A stretch of DNA of 64,000 nucleotides, taken from NCBI RefSeq assembly GCF_004784465.1, contig NZ_SRRU01000010.1, positions 124,001 through 188,000 on the forward strand, written 5' to 3'. The notes beneath the pieces were generated by a model. The model was not told the DNA's origin. It worked only from the letters and a program-made list of their open reading frames with translations, and made no database searches. The DNA comes from Streptomyces griseoluteus (GTDB taxonomy: Bacteria > Actinomycetota > Actinomycetes > Streptomycetales > Streptomycetaceae). A program made the position numbers and the translations under genes. The first letter of the stretch is position 1. Every line of letters begins with the position of its first letter. Positions 7,278-16,207 of this stretch are shown piece after piece.

Positions 7278-8228
7278 ATGCGTTACGACTCCCCGCTGGC
7301 CGCGGTGGGCAACACCCCTCTGGTGCGCCTGCCGCGGCTCTCGCCGTCCCCCGACGTCCGGATCTGGGCCAAGCTGGAGGACCGCAATCCCACCGGCTCG
7401 GTCAAGGACCGGCCCGCCCTGCACATGATCGAGCAGGCGGAGAAGGACGGCCGGCTCACCCCCGGCTGCACCATCTTGGAGCCCACCTCGGGCAACACCG
7501 GTATCTCGCTCGCCATGGCCGCCAAGCTCAAGGGCTACCGCATGGTGTGCGTGATGCCGGAGAACACCTCCCGCGAGCGCCGTGACCTGCTCGGCATGTG
7601 GGGCGCGGAGATCATCCCGTCCCCGGCGGCCGGTGGCTCCAACACCGCCGTCCGGGTCGCCAAGGAACTGGCCGCCGAGCACCCGGACTGGGTGATGCTC
7701 TACCAGTACGGGAACCCCGACAACGCGGGCGCCCACTACTCCGGCACCGGCCCCGAGATCCTGGCCGACCTTCCCTCCGTCACCCACTTCGTCGCGGGCC
7801 TCGGCACCACCGGCACCCTGATGGGCGTCGGCCGCTACCTGCGCGAGCAGAAGCCGGACGTGAAGATCGTCGCCGCCGAACCGCGCTACGACGACCTGGT
7901 GTACGGCCTGCGCAACCTCGACGAGGGCTTCGTGCCCGAGCTGTACGACGCCTCGGTGCTCACCACCCGGTTCTCCGTCGGCTCGGCGGACGCGGTGGCC
8001 CGTACCCGTGAGCTCCTCCAGCAGGAGGGCATCTTCGCGGGCGTCTCCACCGGCGCGGTGCTGCACGCGGCGCTCGGGGTGGGCCGCAAGGCGGTCAAGG
8101 CGGGGGAGAGCGCCGACATCGTCTTCGTCGTCGCCGACGGCGGCTGGAAGTACCTCTCCACCGGGGTCTACACCGCCGCGACCACCGAAGAGGCGGTCGA
8201 GACGCTGCACGGCCAGCTCTGGGCCTGA
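7278..8228 (+). CDS. cysM: Cysteine synthase CysM (O-phosphoserine sulfhydrylase type)
   Basis: This PLP enzyme condenses an activated serine with sulfur carried by CysO. The 316-aa protein has the PLP lysine K43 in GSVKDRPA, the phosphate and substrate loop PTSGNTGISL at 69-78, the glycine-rich GLGTTGTLMG loop and a C-terminal GVYTAATTEEAVETLHGQLWA. The YGLRNLDEGFVPELYD segment matches the mycobacterial CysM region whose Arg selects O-phosphoserine, so this substrate is inferred rather than O-acetylserine. The gene is the last of mec-cysO-cysM. Confidence 0.95.
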   Translation: MRYDSPLAAVGNTPLVRLPRLSPSPDVRIWAKLEDRNPTGSVKDRPALHMIEQAEKDGRLTPGCTILEPTSGNTGISLAMAAKLKGYRMVCVMPENTSRERRDLLGMWGAEIIPSPAAGGSNTAVRVAKELAAEHPDWVMLYQYGNPDNAGAHYSGTGPEILADLPSVTHFVAGLGTTGTLMGVGRYLREQKPDVKIVAAEPRYDDLVYGLRNLDEGFVPELYDASVLTTRFSVGSADAVARTRELLQQEGIFAGVSTGAVLHAALGVGRKAVKAGESADIVFVVADGGWKYLSTGVYTAATTEEAVETLHGQLWA

Positions 8229-8486
8229 CCCTCCTCCGGCGACTGATTTCCGTGCGGTACTGCCGGGCCTCCGCACGCCGGGACCTAAAGCGGCGAGGCC
8301 GCGCACGCCGGTGCGTGGACGACACCGCCCTCCCCACGAGCTGAAGACCGCACCAGCACCCCGTCCCGCGCGCGGAAGCCGTCCGCGCGCGGGACACGCG
8401 CGCTTCCCGGGAGCCGATCGCGCCGGTGGTACGTCACATCACCAGCGGTGCCGGACGGTACCGGCCACGACGGAGAGGCGGACCCC

Positions 8487-8930
8487 ATGCGCCGTACGAC
8501 GTCCCGCGCCCTCGCGGCGACGGCCCTGCTCCTGCTGCTCGCGGGCTGCGGGGGCGAGTCCACGCCCTCGGCGTCGGCCAAGCCGTCCGCCGTTCCCTCG
8601 CGCTCCGGCGGCTGCGCGGACCAGGCGCGGCTGACCTCATCCGCCGCCGGGAAGACCGTCTGCCTCAAGCGGGGCGGCGAGCTGCGGCTCACCCTGGACG
8701 GCACCAGGTCCCGCCCCTGGCAGCCGGTCAGGGCGAGCGGCCACGCGCTGACCGCGATCAACACCGGGCTCGTCCTCCAGCCGGGTGACGCCACCGCCGC
8801 CTACCGCGCCGTCGCCACCGGCACCGTCCAGCTGACCTCCAGCCGCCCGCTGTGCGCCCGGCCCACCACACCGGACGGGGTCTCCTGCAAGGGCATCCAG
8901 GAGTTCCGCGTCACCGTGCGGATCGGCTAG
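8487..8930 (+). CDS. Small secreted lipoprotein, 147 aa
   Basis: It has a typical lipoprotein signal, MRRTTSRALAATALLLLLAG followed by Cys, so it should be exported and lipid-anchored. The mature part is a Ser/Pro linker and a beta-rich domain of about 100 residues with four cysteines that could form two disulfides (for example TVCLKRGGELRLTLDG and SRPLCARP/SCKGIQEFRVTVRI). ATG 8487 is preferred because GGAGAGG lies upstream. Function is unknown; the domain resembles small protease-inhibitor-like secreted proteins only superficially. Confidence 0.8.
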   Translation: MRRTTSRALAATALLLLLAGCGGESTPSASAKPSAVPSRSGGCADQARLTSSAAGKTVCLKRGGELRLTLDGTRSRPWQPVRASGHALTAINTGLVLQPGDATAAYRAVATGTVQLTSSRPLCARPTTPDGVSCKGIQEFRVTVRIG

Positions 8931-9006
8931 CACCGGCAGGGGTGCGGTCGCCGGGCGTTCTCCGGCAGGTGCCGGAAGGGCGGCGGACACGGCCGCGTCC
9001 CTCCGC

Positions 9007-9486
9007 CTAGCGGGTCAGGCGGCGTACCTGGTCCCACAGGGCCGGGTCGACGGTGCCCACCCGGCGCCGGAAGTCCCGCACGCGCACCTCGCGCACCTCG
9101 TCGGTGCGCAGGAAACTGGGGCGGCCCCGGGCGTCGCCCACCGAACCGGGCGGCAGCGGGAGGACCCCCGCGCGCCGGTCGTGGTCCTTGCTGGTGATCT
9201 TCGCGACCGTGACCCGGTCGCCGCGCACGGCCAGCACCAGACACGGCCGGTCCTTGGACTCCGGCCGGTCCTCGTAGGGCACGTCGGCCCACCAGATGTC
9301 GCCCGGTCGCGGACGGTCCGTCAGCTTCCGTGCCCGGTCCCGCGGTCGGGGCCGCGGCGCGGGCCGGCCGGGCGGCCGCAGCCGACGCCCGCGCGGCCGG
9401 TGACCCCGTCCCCAGCCGTCCACCAGCGTGGCGACCAGGGCCAGCAGGAGTACCGCCACCAGCGCGAGCCACCAGGTCGTGTCCAT
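9007..9486 (-). CDS. Membrane-anchored PemK/MazF-like protein
   Basis: The C-terminal 105 residues carry the PemK/MazF fold: RPGDIWWADVPYEDRPESKD with the basic turn, RPCLVLAVRG, TVAKITSKDHDRR, LRTDEVREVRVRDFRRRVG and a final LWDQVRRLTR helix. Family members are RNases of toxin-antitoxin pairs. The first 25 residues (MDTTWWLALVAVLLLALVATLVDG) form a transmembrane helix, followed by an Arg/Pro-rich linker, which is unusual for a toxin. No antitoxin gene is adjacent on either side. It may be a solitary membrane-tethered relative rather than an active toxin. Confidence 0.8.
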   Translation of the reverse strand: MDTTWWLALVAVLLLALVATLVDGWGRGHRPRGRRLRPPGRPAPRPRPRDRARKLTDRPRPGDIWWADVPYEDRPESKDRPCLVLAVRGDRVTVAKITSKDHDRRAGVLPLPPGSVGDARGRPSFLRTDEVREVRVRDFRRRVGTVDPALWDQVRRLTR

Positions 9487-9702
9487 GCGGAGGACGTTAC
9501 CGGCGCGCGCCGCCCGCCGCGCGCCCTCGGCTGATACCCATGCGCCCCCGGTCCAGCCGAACCGGTGACAGCACAGGTGAGTTCGCCCACAACGGCCCCT
9601 GGCGAAGGAGCGACCCGCGCTTTCGCGCCTTACGCTCGACGAACCGCACAACCATGCCCTGCTGCTTCCCGACCCGCTTCTGCCCACGGAGGTTTCCGCT
9701 CC

Positions 9703-10455
9703 ATGAAGCTCACCGTCGTCGGCTGCTCGGGGTCGTTCCCGTCCGCGGAATCGGCCTGTTCGAGCTACCTCGTCGAGGCCGACGGCTTCCGGCTGCTTCT
9801 CGACATGGGCAACGGCGCCCTGGGGGAGTTGCAGCGCCACATCGGTCTGTACGACCTCGACGCGATCTTCCTCAGCCATCTGCACGCCGATCACTGCATC
9901 GACATGTGCGCCTACTTCGTCGCGCGCTACTACCGGCACGACGGCGGCCGCTGCGAGCCGATCCCGGTCTACGGTCCCGAGGGCACCGAGCACCGGCTGA
10001 CCACGGCGTACGCCGACACGCCCTCCGCGTCCTCCATGAGCGAGGTCTTCGACTTCCACACGGTCAAGCCGTCCACCTTCGAGATCGGCCCCTTCACCGT
10101 GCACACCGAGCGGGTGCGGCACCCGGTCGAGGCGTACGCGATCCGGATCGAGCACGGGGGCAAGTCCCTGACGTACTCCGGGGACACCGGGGTCAGCGAG
10201 GCGCTGGACGAGCTGGCGCGGGACGCCGACCTGTTCCTGTGCGAGGCCGCCTTCACGCACGGCAAGGAGAACATCCCCGACCTGCACCTCAACGGCCGCG
10301 AGGCCGGGGAGACGGCCACCCGCGCGGGCGCCCGCATGCTGGTCCTCACCCACATCCCGCCGTGGACCGACCCCGTGGTCAACCTGGTCGACGCCCGCCA
10401 GACCTTCGCCGGCCCGGTGGAGCTGGCGGTGCCCCGCATGACGTACGAGCTGTAG
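9703..10455 (+). CDS. MBL-fold metal-dependent hydrolase, RNase Z-like
   Basis: This 250-aa cytoplasmic protein of the metallo-beta-lactamase superfamily has GCSGSFPS near the N-terminus, the zinc motif SHLHADHCID (H59, H61, D63, H64), TYSGDTG giving the bridging Asp, and LVLTHIPPW with the final His. The layout is that of the RNase Z/ElaC-like and phosphodiesterase branch, but the exosite of tRNase Z is absent. GGAGG at 9688 precedes the start by ten bases. It reads away from the pemK-like gene and is closed by a strong shared terminator. Substrate is not known. Confidence 0.9.
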   Translation: MKLTVVGCSGSFPSAESACSSYLVEADGFRLLLDMGNGALGELQRHIGLYDLDAIFLSHLHADHCIDMCAYFVARYYRHDGGRCEPIPVYGPEGTEHRLTTAYADTPSASSMSEVFDFHTVKPSTFEIGPFTVHTERVRHPVEAYAIRIEHGGKSLTYSGDTGVSEALDELARDADLFLCEAAFTHGKENIPDLHLNGREAGETATRAGARMLVLTHIPPWTDPVVNLVDARQTFAGPVELAVPRMTYEL

Positions 10456-10469
10456 GCCCGAGCACGACG

Positions 10470-10503
10470 AAGGCCCCGGAACCTGGTGAGGTTCCGGGGC
10501 CTT
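10470..10503. terminator. Bidirectional terminator, 14-bp stem
   Basis: This is a perfect inverted repeat: arm AAGGCCCCGGAACC, a six-base loop (TGGTGA), then its complement ending in TT. It sits between two converging genes (MBL hydrolase and nagE) and can serve both. Confidence 0.9.
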
Positions 10504-10521
10504 GCGCGTACCTGGGCCGGG

Positions 10522-11787
10522 TTACTTGGCCTCGGCCTTCTGGATCTCGGCCAGCTCCTCGTCGGACTCGCGGCCCGGCGTGGGGAGGTTGAACTTGACG
10601 ATGGCGAAGCGGAAGACCACGTAGTAGACGACCGCGAAGCACAGGCCGACCAGGATGAGGCCCCACGGGTTCGACGCGATGCCCCAGTTCAGGCCGAAGT
10701 CGATCGCGCCGGCCGAGAAGCCGAAGCCGTCCCGCATGCCCAGCGACCAGGTCAGCGCCATGGAGACACCGGTGAGCACCGCGTGGATCCCGTACAGCAC
10801 CGGGGCGATGAACATGAAGGTGAACTCGATCGGCTCGGTGACACCGGTGAAGAAGGAGGTCAGCGCGAGGGAGAACATCATGCCGCCGACGACCTTGCGG
10901 CGCTCGGGGCGGGCGCAGTGCACGATGGCGAGGCAGGCGGCGGGCAGCGCGAACATCATGATCGGGAAGAAACCGGTCATGAACTGGCCCGCGTGCGGGT
11001 CACCGGCGAGGAAGCGCGCGATGTCGCCGCTCTTGCCGTGGTAGTCGCCCGCCTGGAACCAGGGGAACGAGTTCAGCAGGTGGTGCATGCCGATCGGGAT
11101 CAGCGCGCGGTTGGCGACACCGAAGATGCCGGCGCCGACCGCGCCCGAGCCGACCAGCCACTCACCGAAGTTGTGCAGACCCGTGCCGAGCACCGGCCAG
11201 ATGTAGCCGAAGACGATGCCGATGAGCAGACCGGCGAGCGCGGAGAGGATCGGGACCAGGCGGCGGCCGCCGAAGAAGCCGGCCCAGTCGGGCAGCTTGG
11301 TGCGGTAGAAGCGCTGGTAGAGCAGGGCGACGACGATGCCCATCACCACGCCGCCGAGGACCTTGGCGTCCACCGGGGCGTTCACCATGACGACCTTGCC
11401 GTCGACGGCGGTGGCCACCTTCGGCAGGTTCTTGTCGGTGAAGGTGGCCAGCACGTTCTTGAAGACCAGGTAGCCGACGACCGCGGCGAGCGCCGTGGAG
11501 CCGTCCGACTTCTTGGCGAAGCCGATGGCGATGCCCACCGCGAACAGCAGCGCCATGTTGTCCAGGATCGCGTTGCCGCCCGCCGCCATGAAGGAGGCGA
11601 TCTTGGTGAGGAACGCCGGGTAGGAGGGGTCGCCCAGCATGTCGCCGTTGCCCAGCCGCACCAGGATGGCGGCGGCGGGCAGCACGGCGACCGGCAGCAT
11701 CAGGCTGCGGCCGATCCGCTGGAGGACGCCCATCACCTTGGCGCCCCTCTTCTTCTCGGCCGGGGGCGCGGCGCTGGCCGTGGTCAC
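10522..11787 (-). CDS. nagE2: N-acetylglucosamine PTS permease, EIIC (NagE2-type)
   Basis: This is the membrane channel of the GlcNAc phosphotransferase system. It takes up GlcNAc and, with EIIB NagF, delivers it as GlcNAc-6-phosphate. The 421-aa protein has about ten hydrophobic segments, LMLPVAVLPAAAILVRLG near the start, IGMHHLLNSFPW and the GVTEPIEFTFMF substrate motif of glucose-family EIIC. GTG 11787 is chosen because GGAGG lies five bases before it. It is divergent from nagF across a spacer with three DasR-type sites. S. coelicolor carries two nagE genes here; only one is present in this window. Confidence 0.93.
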   Translation of the reverse strand: MTTASAAPPAEKKRGAKVMGVLQRIGRSLMLPVAVLPAAAILVRLGNGDMLGDPSYPAFLTKIASFMAAGGNAILDNMALLFAVGIAIGFAKKSDGSTALAAVVGYLVFKNVLATFTDKNLPKVATAVDGKVVMVNAPVDAKVLGGVVMGIVVALLYQRFYRTKLPDWAGFFGGRRLVPILSALAGLLIGIVFGYIWPVLGTGLHNFGEWLVGSGAVGAGIFGVANRALIPIGMHHLLNSFPWFQAGDYHGKSGDIARFLAGDPHAGQFMTGFFPIMMFALPAACLAIVHCARPERRKVVGGMMFSLALTSFFTGVTEPIEFTFMFIAPVLYGIHAVLTGVSMALTWSLGMRDGFGFSAGAIDFGLNWGIASNPWGLILVGLCFAVVYYVVFRFAIVKFNLPTPGRESDEELAEIQKAEAK

Positions 11788-11845
11788 AACTTCCTCCAGA
11801 TGGGCAGGGCGCCGCCCTGGGACCATGGAGGGGGACGGCAGCGTC

Positions 11846-11877
11846 TGTGGTCTACACCACTTGTGGTGTAGACCTGT
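11846..11877. promoter_or_regulatory. Two adjacent DasR-responsive elements (dre)
   Basis: TGTGGTCTACACCACT (11846-11861) and TGTGGTGTAGACCTGT (11862-11877) abut. Both match the dre consensus ACTGGTCTAGACCAGT at most positions. They lie 60-90 bases upstream of nagE and should bind the GntR-family repressor DasR, which is released by amino-sugar phosphates. Confidence 0.85.
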
Positions 11878-11984
11878 TGTAGCACGATGGCACGGATATA
11901 AGGAACCCGTGAAATAGCGATCGTGGGGCTACACGGAGTGCCCGGCCCGTGGGGGCCGGGGGGCGGTTTGGTGGGGTTCCCCAT

Positions 11985-12000
11985 GGTGGTGTAGACCAGT
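11985..12000. promoter_or_regulatory. DasR-responsive element (dre) before nagF
   Basis: GGTGGTGTAGACCAGT has the core TGGTGTAGACCA, one base from the palindromic TGGTCTAGACCA. It lies 48 bases upstream of the nagF start, where a repressor would block transcription. Confidence 0.85.
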
Positions 12001-12047
12001 CTTCGGACGGTTCTCGTTCGGACCAGTTCGGACCAGGGAGAAGGAAC

Positions 12048-12281
12048 ATGGCCACCAAGGCTGAGAAGATCGTCGCCGGGCTCGGCGGCATCGACAACAT
12101 CGACGAGGTCGAGGGCTGCATCACCCGCCTGCGTACCGAGGTCCACGACGCGTCGCTCGTCGACGAGGCCGCCCTGAAGGCCGCCGGCGCGCACGGTGTC
12201 GTGAAGATGGGCACCGCCGTCCAGGTCGTCATCGGCACCGACGCCGACCCGATCGCCGCGGAGATCGAAGACATGATGTGA
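12048..12281 (+). CDS. nagF: N-acetylglucosamine PTS EIIB component NagF
   Basis: This is the small cytoplasmic phosphocarrier of the GlcNAc PTS. It passes phosphate from EIIA to the sugar via a cysteine. The 77-aa protein starts MATKAEKIVAGLGG and has the phosphorylation site C24 in VEGCITRLRT, then HGVVKMGTAVQVVIG, the standard glucose-family EIIB pattern. AGGGAGAAGG precedes ATG 12048. It is divergent from nagE with a dre site in its promoter, and rph lies 89 bases downstream after a hairpin, the same order as in S. coelicolor. Confidence 0.95.
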   Translation: MATKAEKIVAGLGGIDNIDEVEGCITRLRTEVHDASLVDEAALKAAGAHGVVKMGTAVQVVIGTDADPIAAEIEDMM

Positions 12282-12310
12282 GCCGCCCGCCCAGCGGCAG
12301 CTGACCGGCA

Positions 12311-12345
12311 CGAGGGGCTTCTTCCCATGGGGGAGGAGCCCCTCG
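12311..12345. terminator. Hairpin terminator after nagF
   Basis: CGAGGGGCT and AGCCCCTCG form a 9-bp outer stem with further pairing between the inner TTCTTCCC and GGGGGAGG tracts. It lies 30 bases after the nagF stop and 26 before rph. Confidence 0.75.
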
Positions 12346-12370
12346 CGTCACTCCCGATAGGCTCAGCCGC

Positions 12371-13108
<738 letters not shown>

Positions 13109-13245
13109 CACCGGCCGGGTAAAGGGCACCCCAAAACAGCTGAGCTTCCCAGGCAACCCCGCCCCGGCGAACGGCGTCTTGGACGGTACGGGCGCGCGGC
13201 TCGATCCCGCGCGCCCGGCCAGCCGTACCTGGGGAGGGACACCGC

Positions 13246-13641
13246 ATGGCCGCCGGCCGCCGACGCCGTACCACCGCCATCGCCGCACTCGCGGCCGCCG
13301 CGCTCACCATGGGCCTCACCACCGGCTGCGACGCCGTGAACAAGGCCCTGGACTGTGTGCAGACCGCCGACTCCATCGCGGACAGCGTCACCGACCTCCA
13401 GCAGGCCGTGGAGAACGCCGCGAACGATCCCACGCAGGCCGACGCCTCGCTGGACTCCATAGAGCAGAACCTCGACCGGATCGGCGACCGCACGGACGAC
13501 GCCGACGTCAACAAGGCCGTGGACGACCTGAATTCGGCGGTCTCCAACGTCCGGACCGCCATCAGGAACGGCGACAACACCCCGGACGTGCGCCCGGTCA
13601 CCGACGCGGCCGGTGAACTCACCAAGGTCTGCACGCCCTAG
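13246..13641 (+). CDS. Small helical secreted lipoprotein, 131 aa
   Basis: An N-terminal Arg-rich signal sequence ends in the lipobox LTTGC, so the protein should be exported and lipidated. The mature part is almost all helix with heptad-like patterns (SVTDLQQAVENAANDPTQAD, VDDLNSAVSNVRTAIRNGDN) and a C-terminal cysteine, suggesting a small helical bundle. GGGGAGGG lies upstream of ATG 13246. There is no known family and no catalytic motif. It converges on the DUF1707 gene with a 12-base gap. Confidence 0.8.
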   Translation: MAAGRRRRTTAIAALAAAALTMGLTTGCDAVNKALDCVQTADSIADSVTDLQQAVENAANDPTQADASLDSIEQNLDRIGDRTDDADVNKAVDDLNSAVSNVRTAIRNGDNTPDVRPVTDAAGELTKVCTP

Positions 13642-13653
13642 GGGCCCCAGGGG

Positions 13654-14400
13654 TCAGCGCCCCCGGTCCTCCCGGCGGCCCCGGCGGAGTTCCTGCCGGG
13701 CGTCGCGGCGGTCCAGGCGTTCCTGGCGGCGCAGCTCCTTCAGCCGTTGCCGCTCGGCCCGCGTGAGCTTGCGCTCCACGCCGACCCCGCCCCAGAACGC
13801 GAACCCGCTGATGATCACGCGCGGCGCCCCCGGATCGCCGGGCTCGTCCCGGTCCGGGTGCTCGAAGCCGCCCATGATGCCGATGCCGCGCACCACGACC
13901 TCGACCCCCGGCGGCACGATCACCTCCAGACCGCCCATCACGGCGACGCAGCTGATCTCGACCTCACGGTCCGCGAAGAACGCCTCGCGCAGGTCGATCT
14001 CGCCGCCGCCCATGAAGGCGAAGCAGGTGAACTTCTTCGGCATCGTCCAGCGCCCCTTGCGCTGGAATCCGGACAGCACCGCCACCGCCCCGGTCGAGGT
14101 GCCCTCGCCGCCGACGATCCGGGACGCCCAACTCCCGTCGTCCACCGGCCGCTTGGTGAGGAACACCGGGGGAGCGGCGGCCGGGGTCGCCGGGAGGTCG
14201 CTGGTCAGCGGGGCCAGCTCGCCGTAGGTGCGGGCCTGGTACGCCGACTCCAGCCGCTCCTCGAACTCCGCCATGTCCAGGCGGCCTTCGGCCAGGCCGT
14301 CGCGGAGGATCTCGGCGACCCGCTCCCGGTCGGCGTCCGAGGCGCGCAGGTCCGGGACGGGACCGGGGGAACGGCGGTCCGGGGCAGCGTCGTCGGTCAT
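13654..14400 (-). CDS. DUF1707 / cell-wall-active-response-like protein
   Basis: The N-terminal 60 residues form a DUF1707 domain: DLRASDADRERVAEILRDGLAEGRLDMAEFEERLESAYQA-type helix-turn-helix with the conserved Glu-Gly-Arg-Leu turn. The middle has a beta-helical DUF2154/LiaF-like part with repeated Val-Ile and MGG motifs (CFAFMGGGEIDLR, CVAVMGGLEVIVPPG, GIGIMGGFEHPD). The last 40 residues are a highly basic Arg-rich coiled tail. No membrane segment is seen, so it is probably cytoplasmic or peripheral. Family members respond to envelope stress in Firmicutes; the role here is unknown. Confidence 0.85.
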   Translation of the reverse strand: MTDDAAPDRRSPGPVPDLRASDADRERVAEILRDGLAEGRLDMAEFEERLESAYQARTYGELAPLTSDLPATPAAAPPVFLTKRPVDDGSWASRIVGGEGTSTGAVAVLSGFQRKGRWTMPKKFTCFAFMGGGEIDLREAFFADREVEISCVAVMGGLEVIVPPGVEVVVRGIGIMGGFEHPDRDEPGDPGAPRVIISGFAFWGGVGVERKLTRAERQRLKELRRQERLDRRDARQELRRGRREDRGR

Positions 14401-14409
14401 GACAGCAGA

Positions 14410-15381
14410 CTACGAGACGGCCTTCTCCGCGTACATCTTGGCGATGACGGCCTCGATGTCGGGTTCGCGGACCGAGAGGTCCACCAGGGGGTAGGCGGCC
14501 GCCAGATGGGCCACCAGGGGCGCCGCGGACTGCCCGGCCGGGAAAGCCAGCCACTGGCGTGGCCCCTCCACCCGTACCACCCGCGCCGAGGGCACCTCGA
14601 TGGGCGGCAGCTCCCGCTCCAGGTCCACCACCAGCGTCCGCTCGCCCTCCCCGGCCGCGTGCAGCCCGGTCAGCGAACCGTCGTACACCAGGCGGCCGTG
14701 GTCGATCACCATCACCCGCGAGCACAACTGCTCGATGTCCGTCAGGTCGTGGGTGGTGAGCATGACCGTGGTGCCGCGCTCCGCGTTCAGCTCCTTCAGG
14801 AAGCCGCGCACCTTGGCCTTGGAGACGACGTCCAGGCCGATCGTCGGCTCGTCCAGGTACAGCACCTCCGGGTCGTGCAGCAGGGCCGCCGCGATGTCGC
14901 CGCGCATCCGCTGGCCGAGCGAGAGCTGGCGTACCGGAACGTCCAACAGGTCGCCCAGTTCCAGCAGTTCCACACAGCGGGCCAGGTTCTCCCGGTACCG
15001 GGCGTCCGGAATCCGGTACATGCGGTGCGCCAGGCGGTAGGAGTCGGTCAGCGGCAGGTCCCACCACAGGGTCGTCCGCTGTCCGAACACCACGCCGATC
15101 CGGGACGCCAGCCGGGTCCGCTCCCGTGAGGGGTCGATCCCGGCGACCCGCAGCCGGCCCGAGGTCGGGGTGAGGATGCCGGTCAGCATCTTGATGGTGG
15201 TCGACTTGCCCGCGCCGTTCGGCCCGATGTAGCCGACCATCTCACCGCGCGCCACGGTGAACGAGATCGAGTCCACCGCCCGCACCTCGCGCCGTTCCCG
15301 CTTGAGGAACCCCGTCTTCTTGCGCACCTCGAATACCTTGCCGACCTTCTCCAGCGCGATGAACCCCTCGCCGTCCGCCAT
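14410..15381 (-). CDS. ABC transporter ATP-binding protein (NatA-like)
   Basis: This is the ATPase of an exporter formed with the two permeases upstream in the same operon. The 323-aa protein has Walker A GPNGAGKST (53-61), signature LSLGQRMRGD (153-162), Walker B VLYLDEPTIGLD and the switch His in LTTHDLTDIE. The C-terminal ~90 residues form the extra domain typical of the viologen/daunorubicin DrrA-like and ABC-2 related group. ATG 15381 nearly touches the stop of the permease upstream (15386), implying translational coupling. Substrate is unknown. Confidence 0.92.
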   Translation of the reverse strand: MADGEGFIALEKVGKVFEVRKKTGFLKRERREVRAVDSISFTVARGEMVGYIGPNGAGKSTTIKMLTGILTPTSGRLRVAGIDPSRERTRLASRIGVVFGQRTTLWWDLPLTDSYRLAHRMYRIPDARYRENLARCVELLELGDLLDVPVRQLSLGQRMRGDIAAALLHDPEVLYLDEPTIGLDVVSKAKVRGFLKELNAERGTTVMLTTHDLTDIEQLCSRVMVIDHGRLVYDGSLTGLHAAGEGERTLVVDLERELPPIEVPSARVVRVEGPRQWLAFPAGQSAAPLVAHLAAAYPLVDLSVREPDIEAVIAKMYAEKAVS

Positions 15382-15385
15382 CAGT

Positions 15386-16207
15386 TCAGCTCCCCGTGCT
15401 CCGGTACGAACGCAGTCCCGCCCGCCAGGCCAGCCCGGCGAGCGCACAGCAGGCCAGCGCCACCAGCGGGGAGACGAACGCCGTCCACCCCGGCAGCCCC
15501 AGCGGATACGGGCGCCCCAGCACATAGGCGGCGGGCACCCAGTTGACGAAGGCCAGCGGGAGCACGAAGGTCACCCCGCGCACCAGCTCCTCGGTGAAGA
15601 CCGCGGGCGGGTACTGGAGGAGCGTCGTACCGCCGTAGGTGAAGGCGTTCTGCACCTCCGAGGCGTCCTGCGCGAGGAACTGGAAGGCGGCGCCCGCCAC
15701 GAACACCGCGCAGAAGATCCCGCAACCGCCCGCCACCATCACCGGCATCAGCAGCAGCTTCAGCGGCGTCCAGGCCACCTCCAGCCGGCTCAGCGACCAG
15801 CCCAGCACCAGCGCCCCCTGCGTCACCCGGCCCAGCCGCCGGAGCGCGAACCGGTCCGCCGCGACCTGCGCCAGCACCGGCGCCGGACGCACCAGCAGGG
15901 TGTCCAGCGTGCCGTCCCGCACGCGGCGCCCCAGCCGGTCCATCGACCCGATCAGCAGGTCCGCCATGCCGAACGCCACCGCCGACAGCCCGTACAGGAA
16001 CGCCACCTCCGGCAGCGACCAGCCCGCCAGGGAGTCCACGCGGGAGAACATGAGCATGATCGCGACGAAGTCGAAGAAGGTCGCCGCGAAGTTGCCGAAC
16101 GTGGTCATCACGAACGACGCCCGGTACACCATCGTGGAGCGCACCCACATCCCGGCGATCAGCCCGTACGCCCGCACACCCTCGCGGACCCGGCCGTACT
16201 CAGCCAC
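15386..16207 (-). CDS. ABC-2 family transporter permease (second)
   Basis: This 273-aa membrane protein has six hydrophobic segments and pairs with the gene upstream. The segments MVYRASFVMTTFGNFAATFF and DRLGRRVRDGTLDTLLVRP are typical of the DUF990/ABC-2 type permeases found as pairs with a NatA-like ATPase. GTG 16207 overlaps the upstream stop codon (GTGGCTGA), a clear sign of coupled translation and a reason to prefer this start over the longer open frame. It probably forms a heterodimeric pore with the upstream permease. Confidence 0.9.
   Translation of the reverse strand: MAEYGRVREGVRAYGLIAGMWVRSTMVYRASFVMTTFGNFAATFFDFVAIMLMFSRVDSLAGWSLPEVAFLYGLSAVAFGMADLLIGSMDRLGRRVRDGTLDTLLVRPAPVLAQVAADRFALRRLGRVTQGALVLGWSLSRLEVAWTPLKLLLMPVMVAGGCGIFCAVFVAGAAFQFLAQDASEVQNAFTYGGTTLLQYPPAVFTEELVRGVTFVLPLAFVNWVPAAYVLGRPYPLGLPGWTAFVSPLVALACCALAGLAWRAGLRSYRSTGS

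Noticed and set aside
11949..12047. Upstream in-frame extension of nagF
   Set aside because: The extension crosses the dre operator, and a good ribosome site precedes ATG 12048, matching known NagF N-termini.
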